The notes below the pieces were generated by a model. It was not told the DNA's origin and did not search any database. It saw nothing but the letters and a program-made list of their open reading frames with translations. From Kordia sp965224175 (GTDB taxonomy: Bacteria > Bacteroidota > Bacteroidia > Flavobacteriales > Flavobacteriaceae): 64,000 bases of DNA. The stretch is taken from the NCBI RefSeq assembly GCF_965224175.1, contig NZ_OZ245041.1:5022001-5086000 (forward strand), given 5' to 3'. A program made the translations under genes and the position numbers. Positions 42,666 to 50,956 of the stretch are shown here, one piece after another; within the stretch, counting starts at the first letter, position 1; each line of letters opens with the position of its first letter.

Positions 42666-43288
42666 TGAAGAAGTTAAATGTACAAACGTGGAATCGTAGA
42701 AAACATTTTGAGTTTTTCAACACATTCCAAGATCCTTTCTTTGCTGTAGCTGCACCAATGGATGTTACCAAAGCATACGATTATGCAAAAGCTTCTGGAA
42801 ATAGCTTCTTTGCGGTTTATTTGCACGATTGTATGAAAGCAATCAATACCATTGAAGCATTTCGTTATCGTATTGAAAATGAAAATGAAGTTGTTGTACA
42901 CGAAGCTATTCATGCTTCCGCAACAATTATGAGACCTGACAATACTTTTGGGTTTTCGTTTATTGATTATGATTCAGATTTTGAAAAATTTAAACAAAAT
43001 CTTGAAAAAGAAAAACAACGAATCTTTAATTCAGATGAATTATTTCCGCCCAAAAATTCTGAAGATTGTATATTTTGTTCTGCAATACCTTGGGTAAACT
43101 TTACAGGACACAAAGAACCATTTCATGGAAAAAAAGAATCGGTTCCAAGAATTGCTTTCAGTAAAATGGAAGCTAAAAATGATAAAAAACTAATAACGGT
43201 TTCAGTTTCGGTAAATCATGCGTTGATGGATGGCTATCATGTAGGACAGTTTACCGAAAAGTTTCAAGAATATTTGTTGAAACACTAA
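42665..43288 (+). CDS. Chloramphenicol acetyltransferase-type (CAT) acyltransferase
   Basis: A 207-residue protein of the CAT trimer family: WNRRKHFEFFNTFQDPFFAV near the N-terminus and H185-x3-D189-G190 (VNHALMDGYH) as the catalytic motif. The enzyme moves an acetyl or other acyl group from CoA to a hydroxyl. It need not be an antibiotic resistance gene: many chromosomal CAT-like genes in Flavobacteriaceae are near KDO genes. It starts inside the stop of the HAD gene (TAATG). Confidence 0.85.
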   Translation: MKKLNVQTWNRRKHFEFFNTFQDPFFAVAAPMDVTKAYDYAKASGNSFFAVYLHDCMKAINTIEAFRYRIENENEVVVHEAIHASATIMRPDNTFGFSFIDYDSDFEKFKQNLEKEKQRIFNSDELFPPKNSEDCIFCSAIPWVNFTGHKEPFHGKKESVPRIAFSKMEAKNDKKLITVSVSVNHALMDGYHVGQFTEKFQEYLLKH

Positions 43289-43334
43289 ATAACCTAATGT
43301 AATATTTATATTTACACTATTAAACTAAGTAACT

Positions 43335-44417
43335 ATGCAATATAAAAACTTTCCAATGGTTCCCAGAGTGATCTTCGGAAGAGGAAGTTTTAACCAGATA
43401 CAAGAAATTCTAACACCAAAACGTGTCAATACAAAAGCACCGTTTATCTTCTTGGTGGATGATGTTTTTGAACACAATCCTTGGCTTATTGATAGAATTC
43501 CACTTCGATTCTTAGATCAGATTATATTTGTTTCTGCTGAAGAAGAACCTAAAACTTCACAAGTAGATGCTTTGGTCAATGAATTAAAATCACGATTCAC
43601 CGAAAACCCTTCAGGAATTATCGGAATTGGTGGTGGAACTTTACTTGATATGGCAAAAGCTGTTGCCATTATGCTTACAAATGAAGGAAGTGCAGCAGAT
43701 TATCAAGGTTGGGATTTGGTTAGTAATGAAGCTGTATATCATGTTGGAATTCCTACGATTTCTGGAACTGGAGCAGAAGTTTCAAGAACAACTGTATTAA
43801 CTGGACCAGAGAAGAAACTTGGAATTAATTCAGATTATACGCCTTTTGATCAAGTAGTGTTAGACCCTGAATTAACACGTGGTGTTCCTCAAAATCAGTG
43901 GTTTTACACAGGAATGGATTGTTATATTCATTGTATAGAATCTTTGACAGGAACGTATTTAAATGCGTTTAGCCAGAGTTATGGTGAAAAAGCATTGGAA
44001 TTGTGTAGAAACGTTTTCTTAGAAAAAAATGTACGTGATGAAGACTCAGAAGATAAACTGATGATGGCTTCTTGGCACGGCGGAATGAGTATTGCGTACT
44101 CACAAGTTGGTGTCGCACATGCTATGAGTTATGGACTTTCTTACTTGTTAGGAACGAAACATGGAATAGGAAACTGTATTGTATTCAATCATTTAGAAGA
44201 ATTTTATCCGCAAGGTGTTTCTGAATTCAAAAAAATGGTGCGTAAACATGATATTGATATTCCCAAAGGTGTTTGTAAAGACTTGTCTGATAAAGAATTT
44301 GATAAAATGATCGACATTGCATTGATGTTGGTTCCACTTTGGGAAAATGCTTTAGGCAAAAATTGGCAAGAAATCATCACACGAGAGAAATTAAAAGCTA
44401 TGTATAAGAAAATGTAG
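43335..44417 (+). CDS. Iron-containing alcohol dehydrogenase, KdnB-like (KDO 8-oxidase)
   Basis: A 360-residue enzyme with a Rossmann-type NAD site (GIGGGTLLDMAKAVA, about 97-111) and metal ligands D195, H199, H262 and H276. Length and the opening YKNFPMVPRVIFGRGSFNQ match KdnB, which oxidises C8 of KDO as the first step to 8-amino-KDO in Shewanella. The linkage with kdsB supports this; KdnA, the aminotransferase that must follow, is not in the window. It is 46 bases after the CAT gene and ends in a terminator. Confidence 0.8.
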   Translation: MQYKNFPMVPRVIFGRGSFNQIQEILTPKRVNTKAPFIFLVDDVFEHNPWLIDRIPLRFLDQIIFVSAEEEPKTSQVDALVNELKSRFTENPSGIIGIGGGTLLDMAKAVAIMLTNEGSAADYQGWDLVSNEAVYHVGIPTISGTGAEVSRTTVLTGPEKKLGINSDYTPFDQVVLDPELTRGVPQNQWFYTGMDCYIHCIESLTGTYLNAFSQSYGEKALELCRNVFLEKNVRDEDSEDKLMMASWHGGMSIAYSQVGVAHAMSYGLSYLLGTKHGIGNCIVFNHLEEFYPQGVSEFKKMVRKHDIDIPKGVCKDLSDKEFDKMIDIALMLVPLWENALGKNWQEIITREKLKAMYKKM

Positions 44418-44444
44418 CTTCGACTTCGCTCAGCTACCTTTTTG
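44414..44444 (+). terminator. Terminator after the KdnB-like gene
   Basis: Stem GTAGCT/AGCTAC around a TTCGACTTCGCTC loop, then C and six T. The left arm includes the stop codon TAG of the gene. Confidence 0.65.
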
Positions 44445-44497
44445 GGTCGCTTTGCTTTTTGATCGCTTCGTGAATATTCTTAGATTCCTAAAAACGT

Positions 44498-44539
44498 CAC
44501 TTCGAGTTAATTTGCTTTGCAAATTTGTATCGAGAAGTG
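44498..44539. repeat. Palindromic extragenic element
   Basis: CACTTC (44498-44503) pairs with GAAGTG (44534-44539), and inside AATTTGC-TTT-GCAAATT (44509-44525) is a perfect 7-base hairpin. The CACTTCGAG...TATCGAGAAGTG type is a frequent repeat of flavobacterial intergenic DNA. The rest of 44418-44693 has no gene. Together with GACTTCGCTCAG just upstream it looks like decayed repeat sequence. Confidence 0.5.
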
Positions 44540-44693
44540 CTTTGAATCAAGACTGTCTCCGTAACTTTCTTAATGAAGAAACTGACAATTAGTAGGATAC
44601 GTAGATTATATTACAATTAAATAGTTCAATCCTTGAAACTTCACTAAATTAGCCTAGCTATTAAAGAGAACTATAAAATTAAAAATTCCCCAA

Positions 44694-45251
44694 ATGATAC
44701 GAGCGATATATAAATTCATTTACTTCAAGCTGATGGGCTGGAAAATAAAAGGCGCATTTACCCAAGAAGTAAAAAAGTGTATTGTCGCTGTAGTTCCACA
44801 TACAAGTTGGCACGATTTCTATATTGGTTTAATGATACGTAGTATTTCCAAATTACAAATCAATTATGTTGGAAAGAAAGAATTGTTTAAACCACCATTT
44901 GGCTGGTATTTTCGCTGGACAGGTGGCGCACCAATAGATAGAACGCCAGGTCAAAACAAAGTGCAAGCAATGGCAGCTGTGTTTGAAGGAAAAGAAGAAT
45001 TTCGATTGACTTTAGCACCAGAAGGAACCAGAAAACGTGTAGATGAACTCCGTACAGGATTCTACTATATAGCTAAAGAAGCTAATGTGCCTATTATTTT
45101 AGTAGCTTTCGATTTTGGTAAAAAAGAAGTTAAAATAGACGAACCTTTTTATCCAACGGACAACATGAAAGCTGATTTTGATTACATTCATAAATTTTTT
45201 GAACGCGTAGTTGGGAAAGTTCCTGAAAAAAGCTTTCGATTCAATCAATAA
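44694..45251 (+). CDS. PlsC-type acyltransferase
   Basis: A 185-residue lysophospholipid-type acyltransferase: H36-x4-D41 (HTSWHD) is the catalytic motif, LAPEGTR (about 108-114) the glycerol-phosphate motif and VPIILVAFD the later one. It is short, with a single N-terminal hydrophobic stretch, and lies in the subgroup of bacterial acyltransferases that may act on lipids other than phosphatidate precursors. It is separated from kdnB-like gene by the repeat region. Confidence 0.85.
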   Translation: MIRAIYKFIYFKLMGWKIKGAFTQEVKKCIVAVVPHTSWHDFYIGLMIRSISKLQINYVGKKELFKPPFGWYFRWTGGAPIDRTPGQNKVQAMAAVFEGKEEFRLTLAPEGTRKRVDELRTGFYYIAKEANVPIILVAFDFGKKEVKIDEPFYPTDNMKADFDYIHKFFERVVGKVPEKSFRFNQ

Positions 45252-45268
45252 ATAGCGATAATTTTAAA

Positions 45269-46123
45269 ATGCCGAGAACTATTTTTGAAAATATTGTCAT
45301 TGAAAAATTTCAAGATACAATGTCATTGGCTTTTTGTAAATACATGCCAATTCGATTTTTTGAAATATTATTTATTGAAAAAGGATCAGGGAATTTAATA
45401 ATCAATAACCACAAAGTAACTTACAGTGATAGTCAAATATTTATTTTAATTCCGAATGATAAATATAATTTTGAAATTGAAAAACCGACAACAGTTTCCA
45501 CTATAAAATTTCTCTATAGCTTTTTTAATTCTTCTTCTTTAGATGAAAATCATTCACAACGAAAAGAATGGTTTAAAAAGATAGAAACGATCTTGCACAG
45601 TACAGATAGAACGTCACATATTAAATTAAACTCAAAAACAGATGAGAGTAGTGTATATTCATTATTTACAGTGCTTTGTAATGAATACAATGATGCACTT
45701 TTAAAGAATGAAGCTATTTTAAGATCTACGTTACATTCTATACTTCACATTATTTCTAGAAATGTAAGTTTTGTTTCTTCAACCATTTCCGATTCTAAGA
45801 TTCAAGATATTATCAATTACATTCATTATCATATTCACGATTCAAAAAAAATAACAAAGAAAGAAATAGCAGGTCAATTTTATATTTCTGAAAACTATAT
45901 TGGTGAATTCTTCAAAAGAGAAATGGGAATCGGTTTAAAAAAATACATTCTCAACTACAAAATAAAATTAGCCGAAACACGACTAAAATATACTGATTCC
46001 ACCGTGACAGAAATAGCACAAGAACTAGGTTTTACAGATAGTAGTCATTTGGACAAAACATTTGTTAGTTATAAAGGAATAACGGCAGGAGCTTATAAAA
46101 TAAAGCTTAAAGTTTCTGTGTAA
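45269..46123 (+). CDS. AraC family transcriptional regulator
   Basis: A 284-residue regulator: an N-terminal cupin-type ligand domain (FFEILFIEKGSGNLIINNHKVTYSD) and a C-terminal double helix-turn-helix (KKEIAGQFYISENYIGEFFK; STVTEIAQELGFTDSSHLDKTF). The ligand is unknown. It lies 17 bases after the acyltransferase gene but its probable targets are the genes after it (NTF2-like, enoyl-CoA hydratase), which start with a -7 element TACATTTG at 46191-46198. Confidence 0.88.
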   Translation: MPRTIFENIVIEKFQDTMSLAFCKYMPIRFFEILFIEKGSGNLIINNHKVTYSDSQIFILIPNDKYNFEIEKPTTVSTIKFLYSFFNSSSLDENHSQRKEWFKKIETILHSTDRTSHIKLNSKTDESSVYSLFTVLCNEYNDALLKNEAILRSTLHSILHIISRNVSFVSSTISDSKIQDIINYIHYHIHDSKKITKKEIAGQFYISENYIGEFFKREMGIGLKKYILNYKIKLAETRLKYTDSTVTEIAQELGFTDSSHLDKTFVSYKGITAGAYKIKLKVSV

Positions 46124-46228
46124 ATTGACAATCCTCGTTTTTTACTAAATCCTCTTTTTTTCTTACAAAATTCGACGCAACCTTTCGGGATACATTTGCA
46201 TTATAATTTTTTAATAGAACCAATTATA

Positions 46229-46564
46229 ATGAGAAATCCACAACAGGTATTTGAGAATCATATGAAAGCCGTTGATTCTCTAAATCCTTCAAAAGTACTA
46301 GAAGATTACGCAGAAGATGCAGTATTCATAACACCTGATCGTACTTTTAAGGGGCAAACAGAAATTTTTAATTTCTATAAAGAATTCATTCCAAACTTTA
46401 AAAATTTTAGCTTTTCTACACTCAAACAAGAAGCACATGACAACCTCGTTTATTTTGTTTGGAAAGGGAAAAATGAATTTCTAGATATAGAACTCGCAAC
46501 AGATACATACATCATAGAAAACGGTAAAATTAAGCAACACACATTTGCCGCAATTAATAATTAA
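46229..46564 (+). CDS. NTF2/SnoaL-like protein
   Basis: About 111 residues from ATG 46229. The cone-shaped NTF2 fold is seen in VFENHMKAVDSLNPSKVLEDYAEDAVFITPDRTFKGQTEIFNFYKEF and FVWKGKNEFLDIELATDTYIIENGKIKQHTF. Members are small isomerases, cyclases or binding proteins; the substrate cannot be read from sequence. The next gene starts 14 bases later, so both probably come from the same transcript. The -7 element TACATTTG at 46191-46198 agrees with this start. Confidence 0.8.
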   Translation: MRNPQQVFENHMKAVDSLNPSKVLEDYAEDAVFITPDRTFKGQTEIFNFYKEFIPNFKNFSFSTLKQEAHDNLVYFVWKGKNEFLDIELATDTYIIENGKIKQHTFAAINN

Positions 46565-46578
46565 TAAAAAAAGAGATT

Positions 46579-47424
46579 ATGGAATACAAAAATTTTCAAA
46601 CATTCAAAGCAGTACAAAAAGGAGCAGTTTTAACAGTGACAATCAATTTTGGACCTGTAAATGTTCAGGGACAAGAAATGTTAGCAGACTTAAGCAGTCT
46701 TTGCCTACGATTAGAGCGTGATAGAACTGTGAAAGTAGTCGTTTTTGAATCGTCAAATCCAGGATATTGGGTATGTCATTACGATACAAATTTACTAAGA
46801 GACATGTCTACAGAAGCAGTATCTAGATCTGAAGTAAAACTATTAGACTTACAATCTGTCTTAGAAAGATTAAGCAATGTACCACAAGCAACAATAGCTA
46901 AAATAGAAGGATTTGCACGCGGCGGCGGACATGAAATGGCATTGGCATTAGATATGCGTTTTGCAGCTAGAGGAAAAGCTAAATTTATGCAGATGGAAGT
47001 CGGAATGGGAATTTTACCATGTGGTGGTGGAGCTTCTCGTATGGCAAGACAAGCTGGACTTGGTAAAGCGTTAGAAATTATTTTAGGAGCAAGAGATTGG
47101 GATGCAGATGAAGCGGAAAAATTCGGAACAATCAACAAAGCACTTGACGCAGACGAAATTGGGCCATATGTTGATGCATTAGCTGAACGTATTTCAAAAT
47201 TCCCAGCAGAATCTATTGAAGCTTGTAAACGTGCAGTGTATGCTTCTATTGATTTGCCAATTGCAGCAGCTTTAAAAGAAGAAGCATATCAACTTTTTCA
47301 AGCAACAAGCAAAACTCCTGCAATTAAAAGATTTACAATTGCTGATGAAAATGGAGCTCAGTTTGATCATGAGAATCAAAAGAACTGGGAAAATATGCTA
47401 ATTGATTTGCAAGAAATAAATTAA
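46579..47424 (+). CDS. Enoyl-CoA hydratase/isomerase family protein
   Basis: A 281-residue crotonase-fold protein: KIEGFARGGGHEMALALDMRFAA is the CoA/oxyanion-hole part, and MEVGMGILPCGGGASRMARQ has one catalytic Glu in the usual position. The second Glu of true hydratases seems replaced by Gly, so the reaction may be different (isomerase, thioesterase or dehalogenase type). C-terminal region with trimerisation helices is present. It is the second gene after the AraC regulator and is followed by a terminator. Confidence 0.8.
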   Translation: MEYKNFQTFKAVQKGAVLTVTINFGPVNVQGQEMLADLSSLCLRLERDRTVKVVVFESSNPGYWVCHYDTNLLRDMSTEAVSRSEVKLLDLQSVLERLSNVPQATIAKIEGFARGGGHEMALALDMRFAARGKAKFMQMEVGMGILPCGGGASRMARQAGLGKALEIILGARDWDADEAEKFGTINKALDADEIGPYVDALAERISKFPAESIEACKRAVYASIDLPIAAALKEEAYQLFQATSKTPAIKRFTIADENGAQFDHENQKNWENMLIDLQEIN

Positions 47425-47449
47425 GATTTTAAGGCAAACTTGATTTATT

Positions 47450-47487
47450 AAAACGAACGTTCTTCATTAAGTGCGTTCGTTTTTTTA
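47450..47487 (+). terminator. Rho-independent terminator after the crotonase-fold gene
   Basis: Stem AAAACGAACG/CGTTCGTTTT with a 14-base loop and seven T. Confidence 0.85.
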
Positions 47488-47510
47488 TACAACGAATCTT
47501 AAATAAGTTA

Positions 47511-48116
47511 CTAACGGTGATCCCAAGAAGATTCATCTTCTTTATTACTTGGTGATAAACCCAAAACTTCGCCATCAGTAGTTACACCTAAACCTAAAAC
47601 CGTTCTGTTAGCATAATTAAAATAAGAAACAACTTGATTCACTTCCAAAATTTCACCATCATCATAACCTGCATTGCGAAGTGCATCTATATCATCACGA
47701 GTTAAATCTGCCGCAGCAAAAGTTAATTTTTTAGCATAATGAACTAAAAGCATTTCTTTTTCAGACAAAATACTAGCTAATGAATCGTTTTCAATATGTT
47801 TTTTGATAGCATCTGCTTTTGCATCGTCGTTTAGAAAGCGTTTCATACCTGCAAAATGATGTTCATAACAATAATCACATTTATTAATAAAACTTGTATA
47901 TGTGCCTAGTAATTCTAAAAACCAATTAGGAAATGTATTGTTGGAATGATGCAAGGTGTTTTTGTACAAACTCATGTGTCCAGTAAGCGTATGCGGACGT
48001 AAACTATGAATACCTAACACATTATCAATTTGATTATTTGGACCTTTAATTTTATTGTAAATTGATTTGAGTTTTCCAGTGGCTTTCTCAAAAGGAATCA
48101 TGTGTATCCAGCTCAT
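47511..48116 (-). CDS. Carboxymuconolactone decarboxylase/AhpD-like protein
   Basis: A 201-residue protein with the AhpD-type redox motif C80-x2-C83-x3-H87 (CDYCYEHHFAG). The helical layout with PNWFLELLGTYTS before and the DDIDALRNAGYDDGEILEV helix pair after is typical of the peroxidase-related members. It probably reduces peroxides or acts as a disulphide relay in the cytoplasm. It lies 2 bases after the secreted protein gene in the same direction. Confidence 0.82.
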   Translation of the reverse strand: MSWIHMIPFEKATGKLKSIYNKIKGPNNQIDNVLGIHSLRPHTLTGHMSLYKNTLHHSNNTFPNWFLELLGTYTSFINKCDYCYEHHFAGMKRFLNDDAKADAIKKHIENDSLASILSEKEMLLVHYAKKLTFAAADLTRDDIDALRNAGYDDGEILEVNQVVSYFNYANRTVLGLGVTTDGEVLGLSPSNKEDESSWDHR

Positions 48117-48118
48117 AA

Positions 48119-48622
48119 TTATATTTTTCGTTTGCGAATTTTTTCTTCTTTAGGTTTTTCTTTTTCCTGTCCAAGTGCGCCTGGAAATGACAAGTTTGTA
48201 CTGGAATAAATTGTTCCAAAAGTATAATTTGCATTGTACACTTGCGCAATAGCGTCTGATACTTGTTCATCAGATAATTCTTTTAATGGATGAATAAATA
48301 CAGACCAAATAATATCATCAGAGATTGCATATTTTACGTCTAAAGCAGTGTGGAAATTTGCGGTCAAACAGTTTTTCAAAACCTTTTCGTCTACGTTAGA
48401 AACTTCTGTAATAGGCGAAATAATACGCATTCTATTATTTTTCTCATCTGTTAAGCAAATAAAGAGTTTATCGTTTACTGAAAAACGCCAATTTCCTGCT
48501 TGTCCCTGAATTGTATCAGCTTTTTCGGTGAGTAGAGTTCCTAATTTCGTATTATCCATATTTTGAGCTGAAATTACACCAAAACTCAAAAATACAATAG
48601 CAAGTGTGATTATTTTTTTCAT
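48119..48622 (-). CDS. Secreted hypothetical protein, 167 aa
   Basis: The N-terminal signal peptide ends near SFGVISAQ (residue 20). The mature protein has no Cys except two single ones, ends with a Lys/Arg/Glu-rich tail (EKEKPKEEKIRKRKI) and has no recognised domain. It is the first gene of a two-gene unit with the AhpD-like gene (2-base gap), so a role in peroxide or redox stress at the cell envelope is a guess only. Confidence 0.55.
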   Translation of the reverse strand: MKKIITLAIVFLSFGVISAQNMDNTKLGTLLTEKADTIQGQAGNWRFSVNDKLFICLTDEKNNRMRIISPITEVSNVDEKVLKNCLTANFHTALDVKYAISDDIIWSVFIHPLKELSDEQVSDAIAQVYNANYTFGTIYSSTNLSFPGALGQEKEKPKEEKIRKRKI

Positions 48623-48811
48623 CCGATCGAATTTTTAGATACAGATTCAGTCGAGGGAAATCATAAAAACAAACAAAAATGAACGCAAACCTTTGAATTA
48701 GTATAAACGTGCACTAAGTATAGCCGTTATAATTTATAAATCTCGAGTACTAATCTTTCCAACTATAGGTAATAACTCGTATAATTGATAAAATTAATCT
48801 TAACTAATAAT

Positions 48812-49045
48812 ATGAAAAAACGAAACTTAAAATTACTAGACCTTAACAAAAAATCGATTTCTAATCTTAATCTTTTTGGAGGAACTGCTCACATTAATCA
48901 TGCAGACTCAACAGTAATTGTATGTACATTGTCTACAGGTCCTTATGGTTGCGATACAACTTCACTTTCCAATTCACAAGGATTGACCTGTGATAGATGC
49001 CCTGATGGAACTGGTGGCGGAAAATCGTACGACGATTGTAATTAA
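48812..49045 (+). CDS. GG-leader precursor peptide 8 (lanthipeptide-like), orphan copy
   Basis: A 77-residue peptide from ATG 48812. Leader MKKRNLKLLDLNKKSISNLN ends at G23-G24, the shortest of the eight. The core has five Cys and several Thr/Ser, with a GPYGCDTTSLSN middle and a Gly/Asp-rich end. It stands alone, 20 kb from the nearest other copy and with its own UUCG terminator, which shows that the genes spread as single units. No enzyme is nearby. Confidence 0.72.
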   Translation: MKKRNLKLLDLNKKSISNLNLFGGTAHINHADSTVIVCTLSTGPYGCDTTSLSNSQGLTCDRCPDGTGGGKSYDDCN

Positions 49046-49093
49046 GTCGATTTTAAAATCAAACTAATTAGCGACTTATAAAGTTAAAAAACA

Positions 49094-49118
49094 AGTGATC
49101 TTCGGATCGCTTTTTTTT
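49094..49118 (+). terminator. UUCG-type terminator after precursor peptide 8
   Basis: Stem AGTGATC/GATCGCT (one G-U pair) with TTCG loop and eight T. Confidence 0.88.
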
Positions 49119-49201
49119 GTAAAATATGTAAAAAAACAAACAAAAAACATATAACTTTCGCTAAACAAGACTGAAGTAATAAATTTTAATAGTATTTACA
49201 C

Positions 49202-50416
49202 ATGAATCTTAGTATATTTTTCGATAAAGATGATTTTGATGAAGATGAAACATTTTTAAAAATTGAATCTGAAACAGGTTATAATCGACTTTTAGTTGAA
49301 ATTAGTTTAAATGATAAACGTTGGTTTTATGATCATTCTGAAATGTCTGCTAATTACTTAATGAATGACGAACAAATTGGCTTTGAAGAGTTGATTCCTT
49401 ATGATGTTCAATCGGAACTATATGAAGATCCTAAAGAAAACAAACCTTATATTTTAAATTTAAATACAAAACTATTTGTTGATGAAGAAATAATTGATTC
49501 GCAGTTGAGTAGATTGTATTTAAAGAAATCGAAAGACACGCTTCTTTCTTCTGATGATTTAGACTTTCGTCCCGTTTTTTTCTTAGACAGTGTTACTGAT
49601 TTTGATGGTGATAATGATGTAAATGCTACAATTTTAAATGATATAAAAGAAATTAATGATCCAGAAGCATTGAAAAGTATCGAAGAATTAGAGCTTCAAA
49701 TCGTCTCTTTTGGAAAGATACAGGCGGTAGAAGTGAAGTTAGACACCTTTACAGATTATGAAGAATTAATCGAATTGGCAACACCAATTTCTATCAGTGA
49801 AATTGCTGGAAACGATACTAAACATGCAATTACCATGAAGCTGAAAGATAATTTATTTTCACTTTTGGATGATGCTATAAGTTATGATGTCAGAGAAAGA
49901 CAACACCTTATATTGAATACTGAGATTCGTTATACGGACTTGGAAACACAAGAAAAATGCACTAGAATACAATCGCACTTAATTAAAAATCCTTGGTGTG
50001 AAATCATGGAAAACAAAGTGGAAAGGCATATTACGATACTAAAAAATGTATTGAATGCTGAGTTTCCTTCGTGGAGTGGAGAAATAAAAGACAATGAAAT
50101 GTGGACGTCTTTTAGAATCAACGATGAGGAGTTTCAATATGGTTTAAAAGATGATGAAATATATTTGCATCTTTATCAAGGTCAGATCTCTTACGATTAT
50201 GATTTTGATGAGGTTTATGACGAAATGCAAAAGGTAAACAAAACATTAGACAGAAAATTTAAACTCATTGAAACGGATAATTATTTCAATATCAAAACGC
50301 ATATTGAACGTTATAACTTAAAAGAAGATGTTCTTTTAGAATGTATCAAAAAAATGATTACGATTATTGAATTACCTGAAGTAGATCGTCTTTTAGGAAC
50401 CTATCAAGAATACTAA
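49202..50416 (+). CDS. Hypothetical acidic protein, 404 aa
   Basis: A long, strongly acidic soluble protein without signal peptide. The first part (about 1-150) is rich in Asp/Glu and Leu beta strands; the last part (about 275-404), with VERHITILKNVLNAEFPSWSGEIK and YDEMQKVNKTLDRKFKLIE, resembles the alpha/beta layout of YbjN- or secretion-chaperone-like folds, but this is a weak impression. No family named. Between an orphan precursor peptide and a SLOG-like gene; no obvious operon. Confidence 0.5.
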   Translation: MNLSIFFDKDDFDEDETFLKIESETGYNRLLVEISLNDKRWFYDHSEMSANYLMNDEQIGFEELIPYDVQSELYEDPKENKPYILNLNTKLFVDEEIIDSQLSRLYLKKSKDTLLSSDDLDFRPVFFLDSVTDFDGDNDVNATILNDIKEINDPEALKSIEELELQIVSFGKIQAVEVKLDTFTDYEELIELATPISISEIAGNDTKHAITMKLKDNLFSLLDDAISYDVRERQHLILNTEIRYTDLETQEKCTRIQSHLIKNPWCEIMENKVERHITILKNVLNAEFPSWSGEIKDNEMWTSFRINDEEFQYGLKDDEIYLHLYQGQISYDYDFDEVYDEMQKVNKTLDRKFKLIETDNYFNIKTHIERYNLKEDVLLECIKKMITIIELPEVDRLLGTYQEY

Positions 50417-50418
50417 GC

Positions 50419-50448
50419 TTGCTTTTAGAATTTATTTGTGTATTTTTG
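50419..50448 (+). promoter_or_regulatory. Flavobacterial-type promoter of the SLOG-like gene
   Basis: TTG at 50419-50421, 19 bases, TATTTTTG at 50441-50448. The transcript should start near 50455, leaving a leader of about 17 bases before ATG 50472. Confidence 0.78.
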
Positions 50449-50471
50449 ACGCTAAATAAGTTTAAAAAAAA

Positions 50472-50921
50472 ATGAAAGCTGTTATAAAATATGGAATTGT
50501 CGGATTTAGTAGAAATCAATTTGACAAAAAAGCAGCGCGTGTAATTTTGCTAAACGAATTCCAAAGACTCAAAGAAAAACACACTAACGAAACTGTTGAA
50601 ATTGTTAGTGGTTATACCAATGCTGGTGTTCCAAAGATTGCTTATGAATTGGCAGATGAATTTGGTTTTGTTACTGTCGGTTTTTCAGCAAAACAAGCGT
50701 TACGTGTACGAAGTGGAGTATATCCAGTACAGAAAAAAATCATCAAAGGGAATCGATTTGGAGATGAATCTGAAGATTTCATTCGGTACATTGATGTGCT
50801 AATCAGAGTTGGCGGAGGAAAACAGAGCAGAAACGAAACGGAATTATTTAAAAATCTTCATGCACACCAATCAATTGATACTATTGTAAAAGAATTTGAA
50901 GTAGATTGGTTTGGGAATTGA
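50472..50921 (+). CDS. Small SLOG-like (Rossmannoid nucleotide-binding) protein
   Basis: A 149-residue protein. V45-S46-G-Y-T-N-A-G-V-P54, then AYELADEFGFVTVGFS, and V113-G-G-G-K-Q-S-R-N-E122 form the pattern of SLOG-superfamily proteins, which bind nucleotides or nucleoside signals (YpsA, DprA, LOG). The Gly-rich loop and Glu are the likely ligand or catalytic site. This family is often found with immunity systems, but neighbours here give no such hint. The assignment is from pattern reading only. Confidence 0.5.
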   Translation: MKAVIKYGIVGFSRNQFDKKAARVILLNEFQRLKEKHTNETVEIVSGYTNAGVPKIAYELADEFGFVTVGFSAKQALRVRSGVYPVQKKIIKGNRFGDESEDFIRYIDVLIRVGGGKQSRNETELFKNLHAHQSIDTIVKEFEVDWFGN

Positions 50922-50956
50922 TTTGAAATAATAAAGGAAAACTAGCTTTTTGTTTT

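Noticed and set aside
42665..43288. Antibiotic resistance role of the CAT-like gene
   Set aside because: It is in an overlapping unit with KDO genes; the CAT motif alone says only acyl transfer. No mobile element or resistance context.
46779..47138. Minus-strand open frame of 119 codons inside the enoyl-CoA hydratase-like gene
   Set aside because: Shadow of a strongly conserved coding sequence; composition follows the complementary codons and there is no start region.
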